From Candidatus Blautia excrementipullorum (GTDB lineage: Bacteria > Bacillota > Clostridia > Lachnospirales > Lachnospiraceae): a stretch of 32,175 nt of DNA. Where the stretch lies: contig DWYN01000072.1 in NCBI GenBank assembly GCA_019118645.1, forward strand, positions 1 to 32,175, written 5' to 3'. Below the pieces are notes generated by a model. That model had not been told where the DNA came from, did no database searches, and worked only from the letters and a program-made list of their open reading frames with translations. The position numbers and the translations under genes are program-made. Each line of letters starts with the position of its first letter. Positions within the stretch are counted from its first letter, which is position 1. Positions 25,566 to 32,175 of the stretch are shown one piece after another.

Positions 25566-25612
25566 CACTGTTTTTGCGGACATTGTGATTGCCGTGGGGA
25601 CGGTGTTTTTTT
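25566..25612 (+). terminator. Wobble-rich terminator after tRNA-Lys
   Basis: The arms at 25566-25579 and 25592-25605 pair over 14 bp only if several G-U pairs are allowed (TTTTT opposite GGGGA), then a run of seven T follows. On the opposite strand the same sequence would pair poorly, so the terminator is strand-specific. Confidence 0.65.
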
Positions 25613-25790
25613 GTTGCACAAAACAGGAAATGAAAGAACTGAAGCCGGAGCGGCGGTCAGGGCGCCTGATTTGGAGTGTATGATTCGCGGGGATGATTTT
25701 CCCGGAGAAGAGAGAAGCACGAGGTTACGTAAATATAAAATACGGCGCCGCACTGGAATGAGGAAAAAGGACAGTTGGACAAAACCCCTG

Positions 25791-25945
25791 AAAAAGAAGG
25801 AGGGCCGGACAAAAATGTCCGGCGAGTATGAAAAAGAAAAATTTATGTAAAAAAGCATTCGCTTTATTTACTTAATACTATACTGTCCATATGTGATGAA
25901 ATTGTGAGCATTGCTTGAAAAAAGAATGAGGAAATTATAAAAAAA
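25791..25945 (+). repeat. Dispersed 155-bp repeat, copy 1
   Basis: This segment is nearly identical over its first 90 bp to 29940-30030 and still clearly related to 30095. It holds AAGAAGGAGG, the hairpin GCCGGAC/GTCCGGC, a GAGTATGAAAAAGAAAA block, AAAGCATTCGCTTT and CTTAATACTATAC. Copies differ by small indels that change any reading frame, so it is probably not coding. Both copies have the same orientation. Confidence 0.8.
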
Positions 25946-26096
25946 TTATAAGCGGCCTAATGCATGAAGAAGCGGCTTCTGGTATCCAACGGCTTCTTCC
26001 GTACTCATCAGAGTGCTGTTCTGTGCATTTTCAATGCCGCCGCTGGCTTTTTTCTGATCAGAAAATGCATCATATATTCCTCCACAAATGACTGAT

Positions 26097-27035
26097 TTAT
26101 TTCAAGCCTCTTGCCTTTAATTCCTCAATTACGCGATGATAGACGGGCATGTTCACGCCGTAAGCCGAAGCCATATCTTCCACCGCGTAAACCAGCTCTG
26201 AAATTTCAGACGGTCTTCCCTTTGCGATGTCCCGCTGCATGGAGGTGCCGGCTTCCGGGTTCAGGTCTGCGAGAATGGCAAGATTTACCTCCACCATATT
26301 CTCCGGGACGCCAAGCTCCATGGCTTTGGAGAGCGTAAGAAGCTCCCTGTCCATAGCGATAAAGGTCTCCCTGGGTTCGCCCTCTTTCTGGAAATCCCCG
26401 GCCTGCGCATGATAATACTCGCCGGCGGCAGCCATCGGGCTGGTATACATGAATTTCCGAAAAGTGTCCCGGCGGACATGATCCGTGTATTCGCCGCTGA
26501 TCTCTGCATGATCCAGATCTTCTTTTACCCGGGCAAGCTTCTTCATGACAGCGTCTGACGTTTTCTGGCCCGGACGCAGCCCGTAAACGACCCGGAAAAT
26601 ATCGCCGCCGTGAGTGATCTCACCCGGCGCGGATACATGGGCTGCCACATAAATACAGCCGTCTGTCACCGTCACAGCAGGAAGTTCTTTCTGCATCCGT
26701 TCCCCGGTGCCGTAGATATTCAGAATGGGAATTACGACCGTCTCCGGTCCCCCTGTCCGCTTTATAAGTTCTGTAACATCTTTCAGCGAATAGCTCTTTA
26801 CGCATACAAAGATCACATCCGGCTGTTCCCGGTACGATTCCATGGTCATGGCTTTGAGCGGACGGACTGTAAAGTCCCCCTTTGCCGAATGTTTCACAGA
26901 GATTCCATTCTCAAGGAAAGCCTCCAGCTGGGCGCCCCTTGCAAGAAAGGTCACATTCCTTCCGTCCGCCGCCAGAAAAGCGCCAATGCTTCCGCCGGTA
27001 GCGCCGGCGCCCGCGATTACATATTTCAGTTCCAT
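26097..27035 (-). CDS. Ketopantoate reductase family protein (PanE/ApbA)
   Basis: The 312-aa NADPH-dependent reductase family protein has the Rossmann motif GAGATGG (GxGxxG at residues 9-14). VIFVCVKSYSLKDV follows, as does a C-terminal helical domain with DTFRKFMYTSPMAA and a GRPSEISELVYAVEDM segment. PanE reduces 2-dehydropantoate to pantoate for coenzyme A. Many paralogues act on other 2-keto acids, and the lone position away from panB/panC leaves the substrate open. GAGGAG is 6 nt before ATG 27035. It follows the MarR-GNAT gene by 31 nt in the same direction. Confidence 0.85.
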   Translation of the reverse strand: MELKYVIAGAGATGGSIGAFLAADGRNVTFLARGAQLEAFLENGISVKHSAKGDFTVRPLKAMTMESYREQPDVIFVCVKSYSLKDVTELIKRTGGPETVVIPILNIYGTGERMQKELPAVTVTDGCIYVAAHVSAPGEITHGGDIFRVVYGLRPGQKTSDAVMKKLARVKEDLDHAEISGEYTDHVRRDTFRKFMYTSPMAAAGEYYHAQAGDFQKEGEPRETFIAMDRELLTLSKAMELGVPENMVEVNLAILADLNPEAGTSMQRDIAKGRPSEISELVYAVEDMASAYGVNMPVYHRVIEELKARGLK

Positions 27036-27066
27036 ATTCTGCTCCTCACAAACTTTCTGCATATTG

Positions 27067-27978
27067 TTAAAGATCCTTTTCCCAGCGTTCTTCCACCACG
27101 CCCTCGCCCCATTCGGGCTTGTCCTGACCGGATACCCGGTAAAACCCGTGACTCTCATATACATGGCGGGCCACCACCTGGGCGGTGATGGTCAGCAGGA
27201 AAATCTTTTTGTATTTTTTCTCCCGGCAAAATTCCAGAGCCAGATCCATCAAATGGTTTCCATAGCCCCTCCGGCGCATCTCCGGCTCCAGCATAAAGAA
27301 ACGGATCTGAGCTGTTTCATCACTTTCTCTGGCCACCGCAATGCTCCCTGCCGGCACACCGTTGCACTCTAAAATATTCAGGCAGTCCGTATCCGGATTG
27401 TAGTTGGATACAAAACGGTATACGATCTGATCCACATAAGCGGAAAATACGTCAGACAGGTGACGCTCCGCATAGTAAAGAGTTTTGTGCCTGGATATGA
27501 CATATTCAATATCACTCTGTTTAAAAGGCCGGATCGTCAGTGTATCATTGGCGTCGGAAAGCCGGTTCCGGATCATGATCATGGCGGAGATCACTTCTTT
27601 CCGGGTTTCTTCCGGCAGTTTTTCAAAGATGCGGCTGATATGAACGTTCTGAATATCACTGAGATGATTAAACTCCTGCCTTCCCTTATTCGTCATTTTG
27701 ATATACTTTACTCTGCTGTCCGTACTGGAAGGAGTCTTTTCGATCAGTCCTTCCTTTTCAAACCTGGCAATCATCCGGCTCATATAACTGCGGTCAATGC
27801 CGAGCTGTCCAATTAAAATATTGGCCGTACAGCGCTCTGTTTTGCTGATCTCCAGCAGCACATCCTTCTCCGTCAGTGAATATCCGGACTCCAGAATGCC
27901 ATTGTCGATCTGTTTGCACAGATTCAAATATACTTTATTAAATCCCTGCACATCTGCAATCTGATCTGCTGAAATCAT
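27067..27978 (-). CDS. MarR-type regulator fused to a GNAT acetyltransferase
   Basis: The 303-aa two-domain protein has a MarR winged helix (about 1-140: LTEKDVLLEIS, LGIDRSYMSRMIARFEKEGL, wing STDSRVKYIKMTNKG). A GNAT domain (about 146-303) follows, with RFFMLEPEMRRRGYGNHLMD acetyl-CoA binding, IFLLTITAQ and HVYESHGF motifs. MarR-GNAT fusions are a known but functionally unclear architecture that may couple acetylation of a small molecule or protein to gene control. It lies between a small unknown gene and the reductase gene in one apparent operon, with an inverted repeat over the promoter as a candidate site for it. Confidence 0.9.
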   Translation of the reverse strand: MISADQIADVQGFNKVYLNLCKQIDNGILESGYSLTEKDVLLEISKTERCTANILIGQLGIDRSYMSRMIARFEKEGLIEKTPSSTDSRVKYIKMTNKGRQEFNHLSDIQNVHISRIFEKLPEETRKEVISAMIMIRNRLSDANDTLTIRPFKQSDIEYVISRHKTLYYAERHLSDVFSAYVDQIVYRFVSNYNPDTDCLNILECNGVPAGSIAVARESDETAQIRFFMLEPEMRRRGYGNHLMDLALEFCREKKYKKIFLLTITAQVVARHVYESHGFYRVSGQDKPEWGEGVVEERWEKDL

Positions 27979-28035
27979 ACGACCTCCTGTGCTCTGAAAC
28001 TGTTTTCAGCCGGCCAGCCGGCTGCTGCTGATACC

Positions 28036-28260
28036 TCACGTCAGTTCCTCCGGGGTTCTCAGCTTCTGATGCCTGTAGATAGGAACCTGAAGTTCCTGAT
28101 CAAGTTTGCGTACCAGGTCTTTACAGCACCCCTTCAGCTTATCGTGAAATACAATTGCCTCTATGCCGCCTGTAATGCTGTCAATACAGGCGCGTGCCCT
28201 GGAAAGCCCGTTCTCATCGTCAAATACGTGAGTGAGCGTTCTTGCCAATGTCGTTCTCAT
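28036..28260 (-). CDS. Small protein of unknown function, first in the MarR-GNAT operon
   Basis: The 74-aa product (starting MRTTLARTLTHVF; middle IDSITGGIEAIVFHDKLKGC; end RHQKLRTPEEL) has no recognised domain. ATG 28260 is chosen because an in-frame ATG at 28281 would fall before the predicted transcript start. A ribosome binding site is weak (GAGGA about 14 nt away), so translation is uncertain. It is 57 bp upstream of the MarR-GNAT gene on the same strand. Confidence 0.5.
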   Translation of the reverse strand: MRTTLARTLTHVFDDENGLSRARACIDSITGGIEAIVFHDKLKGCCKDLVRKLDQELQVPIYRHQKLRTPEELT

Positions 28261-28317
28261 AATAGTTGACTGAGTCCTCATTTAATATAGCTCATATTGT
28301 GGATTGAGTCAACTATT
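28261..28317 (-). promoter_or_regulatory. Promoter with operator-like inverted repeat
   Basis: On the minus strand TTGACT (28307-28312), a 17-nt spacer and TATATT (28284-28289) form a promoter. The 11-bp arms AATAGTTGACT (28261-28271) and AGTCAACTATT (28307-28317) are perfectly complementary and bracket it, one over the -35 box and one just downstream of the start. This suggests repression by a dimeric regulator, most simply the MarR-GNAT protein of the operon. Confidence 0.65.
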
Positions 28318-28347
28318 TTATCGGAGATAGATTAAGATATATCAGGA

Positions 28348-28391
28348 GAGGGTATCCTTCCGGCCGTTTCTATGGCTTTTGGAATACCCTC
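28348..28391 (-). terminator. Hairpin after the DUF554 gene
   Basis: GAGGGTAT (28348-28355) pairs with ATACCCTC (28384-28391), extended by a few bases with a bulge. There is no U run after it on the minus strand, so terminator function is weakly supported. Confidence 0.35.
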
Positions 28392-28396
28392 CGCGG

Positions 28397-29113
28397 TTAT
28401 CTTATCAGAGAATAAAATATGGGAATGATCAGAGCGGGCAGCAGGTTCCCCACTGCGAATTTTTTTCCGAATCCGATATTTACGCCGACACAGAAAATCA
28501 GTGCGGAACCAATATAAGAAAGATGGCTGATCAGCTCGGCGCTCATGAAGTTTCCGCAGGCAGCAGCAACGAAGGTGATCGCTTCCTGGTAAACAAAGAG
28601 CGGAAGCGCGGCAAAAATGACACCTTTACCCAGAGTGGAAGCGAAAACCACCACGATCGCAAAGTCCAGAGCCGCTTTTGCGGTCAGGGTGGAGATGTTT
28701 CCTGTCAGTCCATCCTCGATAGCGCCTACAATGGCCATGGCTCCGATACAGATGACAAGCGTGCAGGTGACAAATCCTTCCACAAACTGAGAATCTCCCT
28801 CTGTATGAAACAGCCGCTTCAGAAAATTTCCAAGAGTATCCAGACGTTTTTCGATATCCAGAAGTGAACCGATCAGACCGCCGATGACCAGGGACAAAAT
28901 CAGAAGCATGGTATCCTGCGTTTCCAGCTGATCGCCGCGGATTACCAGCATTTTTGACAGAACGCCTCCGGCGCCTATAAAAATCGTGGCAACACCGCAG
29001 GCCTGCATCAGAACCTGCCGGCAGCTTTCCGGAATTCCTTTCTTCAGAGTCACGCCAAGAACACCTCCGGACACAACTGCCGCTGTATTGATCACTGTAC
29101 CCAAACCGAACAT
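28397..29113 (-). CDS. DUF554 family membrane protein (YqgA-like)
   Basis: The 238-aa protein has about six to seven membrane helices with Gly-rich segments: GTVINTAAVVSGGVLGVTLKK, MLLILSLVIGGLIGSLLDIE, CTLVICIGAMAIVGAIEDGL, and GVNIGFGKKFAVGNLLPAL near the C-terminus. These are hallmarks of DUF554, proposed to be transport proteins of unknown substrate. GGAGG is 7 nt before the ATG. It appears monocistronic and has no obvious functional link to its neighbours. Confidence 0.92.
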   Translation of the reverse strand: MFGLGTVINTAAVVSGGVLGVTLKKGIPESCRQVLMQACGVATIFIGAGGVLSKMLVIRGDQLETQDTMLLILSLVIGGLIGSLLDIEKRLDTLGNFLKRLFHTEGDSQFVEGFVTCTLVICIGAMAIVGAIEDGLTGNISTLTAKAALDFAIVVVFASTLGKGVIFAALPLFVYQEAITFVAAACGNFMSAELISHLSYIGSALIFCVGVNIGFGKKFAVGNLLPALIIPIFYSLIR

Positions 29114-29244
29114 TTTTCCGCCTCCAAAAAATCAAATATCTGCTACATTATATCGAAATTCTTTAGGAAAGTAAAGTGGCAGAGAATATGGCGGATGGCA
29201 CCTGTGAATGCAATTTTATTGAATATCGTCTTCGAATCACAGCA

Positions 29245-29518
29245 GCATCGGTGTACAAGGAGCAATACGCTCCAAACCGCGTAATTTCAGTGACTTACTG
29301 TGTTATACTCAATCGGCGTACGTCCAGTACGCCTCAATCGTCTGCCTTGTAAATTACTGAAATTCCTACGGCTGGAGTCTATGAGTCGAAAAGGTGATGA
29401 TTTCTGCCCCTTTCAGGCACTAGATCGACGCGTACAGGACGTACGCGGAGTGAAAGTAACGCAAAAGGAGCAGAAATCAGCCCTTTATCGACCGTATTGT
29501 CCCCTTGTACATCGATGC
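29245..29518. repeat. Multi-branched palindromic element (candidate miniature mobile element)
   Basis: Nested inverted repeats fold the whole 274 bp. The outer arms are 29245-29260 and 29503-29518 (GCATCGnTGTACAAGG type, one mismatch). One inner domain has arms 29283-29297 / 29350-29364 around the hairpin GGCGTAC-GTCCA-GTACGCC (29315-29333). A second has arms 29398-29413 / 29464-29479 around CGCGTAC-AGGAC-GTACGCG (29429-29447). A small GGAGC/GCTCC hairpin follows the left arm. No coding frame. The symmetry suggests a non-autonomous mobile element or a structured RNA; I know of no named family. Confidence 0.7.
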
Positions 29519-29540
29519 TATTATGTATGTTATCGGAAAT

Positions 29541-29919
29541 ACCGGGGAAATGCTGGCTGACGATAAAAGACATGCTGTCTTGTCAGAGGTATCGGGGAAA
29601 TGCCGCCTGACGATAAAGGATATGTTGGGCTGTCAGAGGTATCGGGAAAAGGCCTTCTGACAATAAAGGATATGTTGTCTTGTCAGAGGTATTGGGAAAA
29701 GGCCTTCTGACAATAAAGGATATGCTGTCTTGTCAGAGGTATCGGGAAAAGGCTGGCTGACAATAAAGGATATGTTGTCTTGTCAGAGGTATCGAGAAAA
29801 GGCTTCCTGACAATAAAAGATATGCTGTCTCACCAGAGGTATTGGGAAAAGGCCTTCTGACAATAAAGGATATGTTGTCTTATCAGAGGTATCAGGGAGA
29901 TGCCGCCTGACGATAAGCG
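29541..29919. repeat. 50-bp tandem repeat array (about 7.6 units)
   Basis: TGTCAGAGGT or a close variant recurs exactly every 50 bp at 29581, 29631, 29681, 29731, 29781, 29831 and 29881. Each unit runs ATCGGGAAAAGGCCTTCTGA, then CAATAAAGGATATGTTGTCT, then TGTCAGAGGT. Inside most units TCTGACAA can pair with TTGTCAGA, giving one hairpin per unit. The first two and the last unit share a different sub-type (GGGGAAATGCnGCCTGACGA) from the middle ones. The period is not a multiple of 3, so this is not a coding repeat. Confidence 0.9.
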
Positions 29920-29939
29920 TCCGGCGGCGAAAAGTTTGT

Positions 29940-30095
29940 AAAAAGAAGGAGGGCCGGACAAATAATGTCCGGCGAGTATGAAAAAGAAAATTTATGTAAA
30001 AAAGCATTCGCTTTATTTGCTTAATACTATACCGGCAATATGTGACGAAAATGTGTGCATTAGTTGAAAAAACAATGATGAATTTCTAAAATACT
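29940..30095 (+). repeat. Dispersed 155-bp repeat, copy 2
   Basis: It matches 25791-25945 in the same orientation, beginning at AAAAAGAAGGAGGGCCGGAC and fading after TTGAAAAAACAATGA. Differences are scattered substitutions plus one inserted base in the hairpin loop and one missing A in an A run. It lies between the 50-bp array and the guaA promoter. Confidence 0.8.
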
Positions 30096-30111
30096 TCTAA
30101 AAATTTTTTCG

Positions 30112-30140
30112 TTGTAAAAGTGCAGTGGCTCCTTTATAAT
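30112..30140 (+). promoter_or_regulatory. Promoter of guaA
   Basis: TTGTAA (30112-30117) and a perfect TATAAT (30135-30140) are 17 nt apart. The RNA would start near 30147. Confidence 0.75.
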
Positions 30141-30146
30141 ATGAAA

Positions 30147-30421
30147 AGAAGCATCTGCAGATCTCTGCTTCAGGAATACTCTGGCAGATCCGGAGAGCGG
30201 AGAGAGCAGAAAATCAGTCCTGTTAAAGAAACCGGAGTGTTGGTACGTGAACAATAGCGGCATATTGTCTGCCGTTCAGACGGCATAGTGCAGAAGTTCT
30301 GGCGCAGTTTATTTGCTGCTTCTGCAATCTTCGATCCGCATATTTGAAGAAACCGTGCAATTGGTTCCGTTGTTTACAGACCGATGTTTCAGGGCGTATT
30401 ATTACTCTGAGGAGGAAGAGC
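30147..30421 (+). promoter_or_regulatory. Long structured 5' leader of guaA
   Basis: The 275-nt leader has several possible hairpins: ATCTGC/GCAGAT (30153-30158 with 30184-30189), TGCCGT/ACGGCA (30270-30285) and GCAGAAG/CTTCTGC (30290-30296 with 30319-30325). I see neither the purine riboswitch core nor a U-tract terminator, so a regulatory role is not shown. GGAGG (30411-30415) is the guaA ribosome binding site. Confidence 0.35.
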
Positions 30422-31966
30422 ATGAAGAGAGAAACCGTTGTAGTACTGGATTTCGGCGGGCAGTATAATCAGCTGATCGCGCGCCGCGTAAGAGAGTGCA
30501 ATGTGTATTGCGAGATTTATTCTTACAAAACGGATATTGAAAAAATAAAGGAGCTTCAGCCCAAGGGAATTATTTTTACAGGAGGACCCAACAGTGTGTA
30601 CCTGGAGGATTCTCCCACATATACCGATGAAATTTATAAACTGGGAATCCCGATTCTGGGAATCTGCTATGGTTCTCAGCTGATGATGCATCAGCTCGGG
30701 GGCAAGGTTGAAAAGGCTCCAGTCCGCGAATACGGAAGAATTGAAGTGAATGTGGACACAAATTCAAAGATTTTTGAAAACGTATCTCCCAAAACTATCT
30801 GTTGGATGAGTCACAACGATTATATCGCAGAAGTAGCGCCCGGATTTCATATTTCCGCATGGACAGACGACTGTCCTGTGGCAGCGGCCGAGAATCCGGC
30901 GGAAGGACTTTATGCCGTTCAGTTCCATCCCGAGGTTCTTCACACCCAGGAAGGAACAAAGATGCTTTCTAATTTTGTGTATAATGTCTGCGGCTGTTCC
31001 GGAGACTGGAAGATGGACTCTTTTGTGGAGGACTCCATCAAAGCCATCCGTGAGAAAGTTGGAGACGGCAAAGTGCTCTGCGCGCTTTCCGGAGGAGTGG
31101 ATTCTTCTGTGGCAGCCGTACTCCTCTCAAAGGCTGTCGGCAGCCAGCTGACCTGTGTATTTGTGGATCACGGCCTTCTCCGCAAGAATGAAGGCGACGA
31201 AGTGGAGGCTGTATTCGGACCAGAAGGCCCGTACGACCTGAACTTTATCCGCGTCAATGCCCAGGAGCGTTTTTATGAAAAACTGAAAGGCGTGGAGGAA
31301 CCTGAGCGCAAGCGCAAAATCATCGGCGAAGAATTTATCCGCGTCTTTGAGGAAGAAGCAAAGAAGATCGGCGCTGTGGACTTCCTGGTTCAGGGAACCA
31401 TTTACCCGGATGTGGTGGAAAGCGGCGTTGGCGGCGAATCCACGGTCATCAAATCCCACCATAATGTCGGCGGACTGCCGGACTATGTGGATTTCAAGGA
31501 AATCATCGAGCCGCTCCGCAACCTGTTCAAGGACGAGGTGCGCAAAGCCGGCCTTGAACTGGGTATTCCGGAATACCTTGTTTTCCGTCAGCCGTTCCCG
31601 GGTCCGGGACTCGGCATCCGCATCATCGGCGAAATCACCGCCGAGAAGGTGAAAATGGTTCAGGATGCCGATGCCATCTGGCGCGAGGAGATCGCAAAAG
31701 CCGGATGGGACAAGAAAGTCAACCAGTACTTTGCAGCCCTGACCAACATGAAATCTGTGGGGGTTATGGGAGACGAGAGAACCTACGATTACGCCATCGC
31801 GCTTCGCGCAGTGACAACGACCGACTTCATGACGGCTGAGAGCGCAGAAATCCCCTGGGAAGTGATCGGAAAAACAACCAGCAGGATTGTGAATGAAGTT
31901 CCGCATGTGAACCGTGTCATGTATGACTGCACCGGAAAACCACCAGCAACGATTGAGTTTGAATAG
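30422..31966 (+). CDS. guaA: GMP synthase (glutamine-hydrolysing)
   Basis: The 514-aa enzyme converts XMP to GMP using glutamine and ATP. The N-terminal class I amidotransferase has catalytic Cys82 in GICYGSQ with His169 and Glu171 in HPEV. The ATP-pyrophosphatase P-loop SGGVDSS is at 223-229, and a C-terminal dimerisation domain ends in [20 protein letters not shown] 30422 has GGAGG 6 nt upstream; the open frame before it has no site. The 3' end of guaA is a known integration site for genomic islands, and a recombinase gene faces it here. Confidence 0.97.
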   Translation: MKRETVVVLDFGGQYNQLIARRVRECNVYCEIYSYKTDIEKIKELQPKGIIFTGGPNSVYLEDSPTYTDEIYKLGIPILGICYGSQLMMHQLGGKVEKAPVREYGRIEVNVDTNSKIFENVSPKTICWMSHNDYIAEVAPGFHISAWTDDCPVAAAENPAEGLYAVQFHPEVLHTQEGTKMLSNFVYNVCGCSGDWKMDSFVEDSIKAIREKVGDGKVLCALSGGVDSSVAAVLLSKAVGSQLTCVFVDHGLLRKNEGDEVEAVFGPEGPYDLNFIRVNAQERFYEKLKGVEEPERKRKIIGEEFIRVFEEEAKKIGAVDFLVQGTIYPDVVESGVGGESTVIKSHHNVGGLPDYVDFKEIIEPLRNLFKDEVRKAGLELGIPEYLVFRQPFPGPGLGIRIIGEITAEKVKMVQDADAIWREEIAKAGWDKKVNQYFAALTNMKSVGVMGDERTYDYAIALRAVTTTDFMTAESAEIPWEVIGKTTSRIVNEVPHVNRVMYDCTGKPPATIEFE

Positions 31967-31973
31967 ACACCAC

Positions 31974-32016
31974 ATCTCTGGGAAGCCTTATTTTGCAGGC
32001 TTTCCAGAGATTTTTC
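31974..32016 (+). terminator. Terminator of guaA
   Basis: ATCTCTGGGAAGCCT (31974-31988) pairs with AGGCTTTCCAGAGAT (31997-32011) over 15 bp with a G-U pair, followed by TTTTCTCTTTT. It separates guaA from the convergent recombinase gene. Confidence 0.88.
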
Positions 32017-32027
32017 TCTTTTGTTGG

Positions 32028-32175
32028 CTACAAATTGGCTACATCTGCCATTTGGCTACCATTCGGAACTGTCGTTCCGTTCATCACATTTTCAAGCTGG
32101 GCAGCTACTTCTGCCTGCTTATTCGGATACAGATGACTGTAAGTATTTAAGGTCGTCTGTATTTTTTCATGTCCG
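32028..32175 (-). CDS. Tyrosine recombinase/integrase, C-terminal end (partial)
   Basis: The minus strand at the window edge reads GHEKIQTTLNTYSHLYPNKQ and then an AEVAAQLENVM stretch, ending QMADVANL and a TAG at 32028-32030. GHEKIQTTLNTYSHL is the conserved box of phage and conjugative-element integrases, with the His of the active site and the nucleophilic Tyr. The 5' part lies outside the window. It converges on guaA with about 60 bp between stop codons. The motif TTGGCTAC appears three times within its last codons (32025-32032, 32036-32043 and near 32052-32059). Confidence 0.9.
   Translation of the reverse strand, partial: GHEKIQTTLNTYSHLYPNKQAEVAAQLENVMNGTTVPNGSQMADVANL

Noticed and set aside
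25486-25620. tRNA-Lys as an integration site
   Set aside because: No integrase or direct repeat of the tRNA 3' end was found nearby; the tRNA has its own terminator and ordinary flanks.
25815-25850. 11-residue peptide (MSGEYEKEKFM) encoded in the dispersed repeat
   Set aside because: The second copy has an indel that changes the frame, and the start codon lies in a GC-rich hairpin about 12 nt from the ribosome-binding-like motif, so coding is not conserved.
29541-29919. CRISPR array
   Set aside because: The whole 50-bp unit is repeated, with no unique spacers of constant length and no cas genes nearby.
30147-30421. Purine riboswitch in the guaA leader
   Set aside because: The conserved three-way junction core and kissing-loop sequences are not present.

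Overview
The window looks like chromosomal DNA of a low-to-moderate GC, Gram-positive anaerobe of the Clostridia, most likely Lachnospiraceae. The grounds are strong AGGAGG ribosome binding sites, TTGACA/TATAAT promoters with 17-nt spacers, a T-box leader on metG, a FabT-type regulator, a bacterial V-type ATPase operon and a class I GMP synthase. No species can be named from sequence alone.

Left part (1-5880, + strand): a promoter and T-box leader drive metG (methionyl-tRNA synthetase). Four molybdenum cofactor genes follow (moaC, moaA, a MogA/MoaB protein, a MOSC-domain protein), then tatD and a terminator. Short gaps and overlaps suggest one transcription unit, with the cofactor genes lying between metG and tatD.

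5880-7900 is decayed DNA. It holds two minus-strand scraps of a Tn916/Tn1549-type conjugative element (sigma-like C-terminus and an Orf8-like HTH protein whose start codon appears mutated), a truncated membrane protein, and a truncated, frameshifted GH106-like glycosidase.

8100-14660 carries single-gene units: a CapA-family protein, FabT with a palindromic operator over its promoter, a DUF885 putative metalloprotease, thioredoxin reductase, an SMR/Gdx exporter with an attenuator-like leader, and a secreted NlpC/P60 peptidase. A 500-bp non-coding gap (14662-15171) contains a tight cluster of DnaA boxes and a possible small RNA.

15172-23900 (minus strand) is a nine-gene V-type ATPase operon, in transcription order G/H-like, C, I, K, F, E, A, B, D, with a promoter upstream and a terminator downstream. 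Divergent from it are trmB, a small basic protein and a tRNA-Lys(CTT) gene.

25560-30420 holds a minus-strand regulatory operon (small unknown protein, MarR-GNAT fusion, ketopantoate reductase-like protein) with an operator-like inverted repeat, and a DUF554 membrane protein. Next comes about 1.2 kb without genes: a multi-hairpin palindromic element, a 50-bp tandem array of about 7.6 units, and the second copy of a 155-bp dispersed repeat whose first copy lies 4.1 kb upstream. guaA follows with its own promoter, and the window ends inside a tyrosine recombinase gene pointing at the guaA 3' end, which suggests an integrated element begins there. The most unusual material is this repeat complex next to the guaA insertion point.
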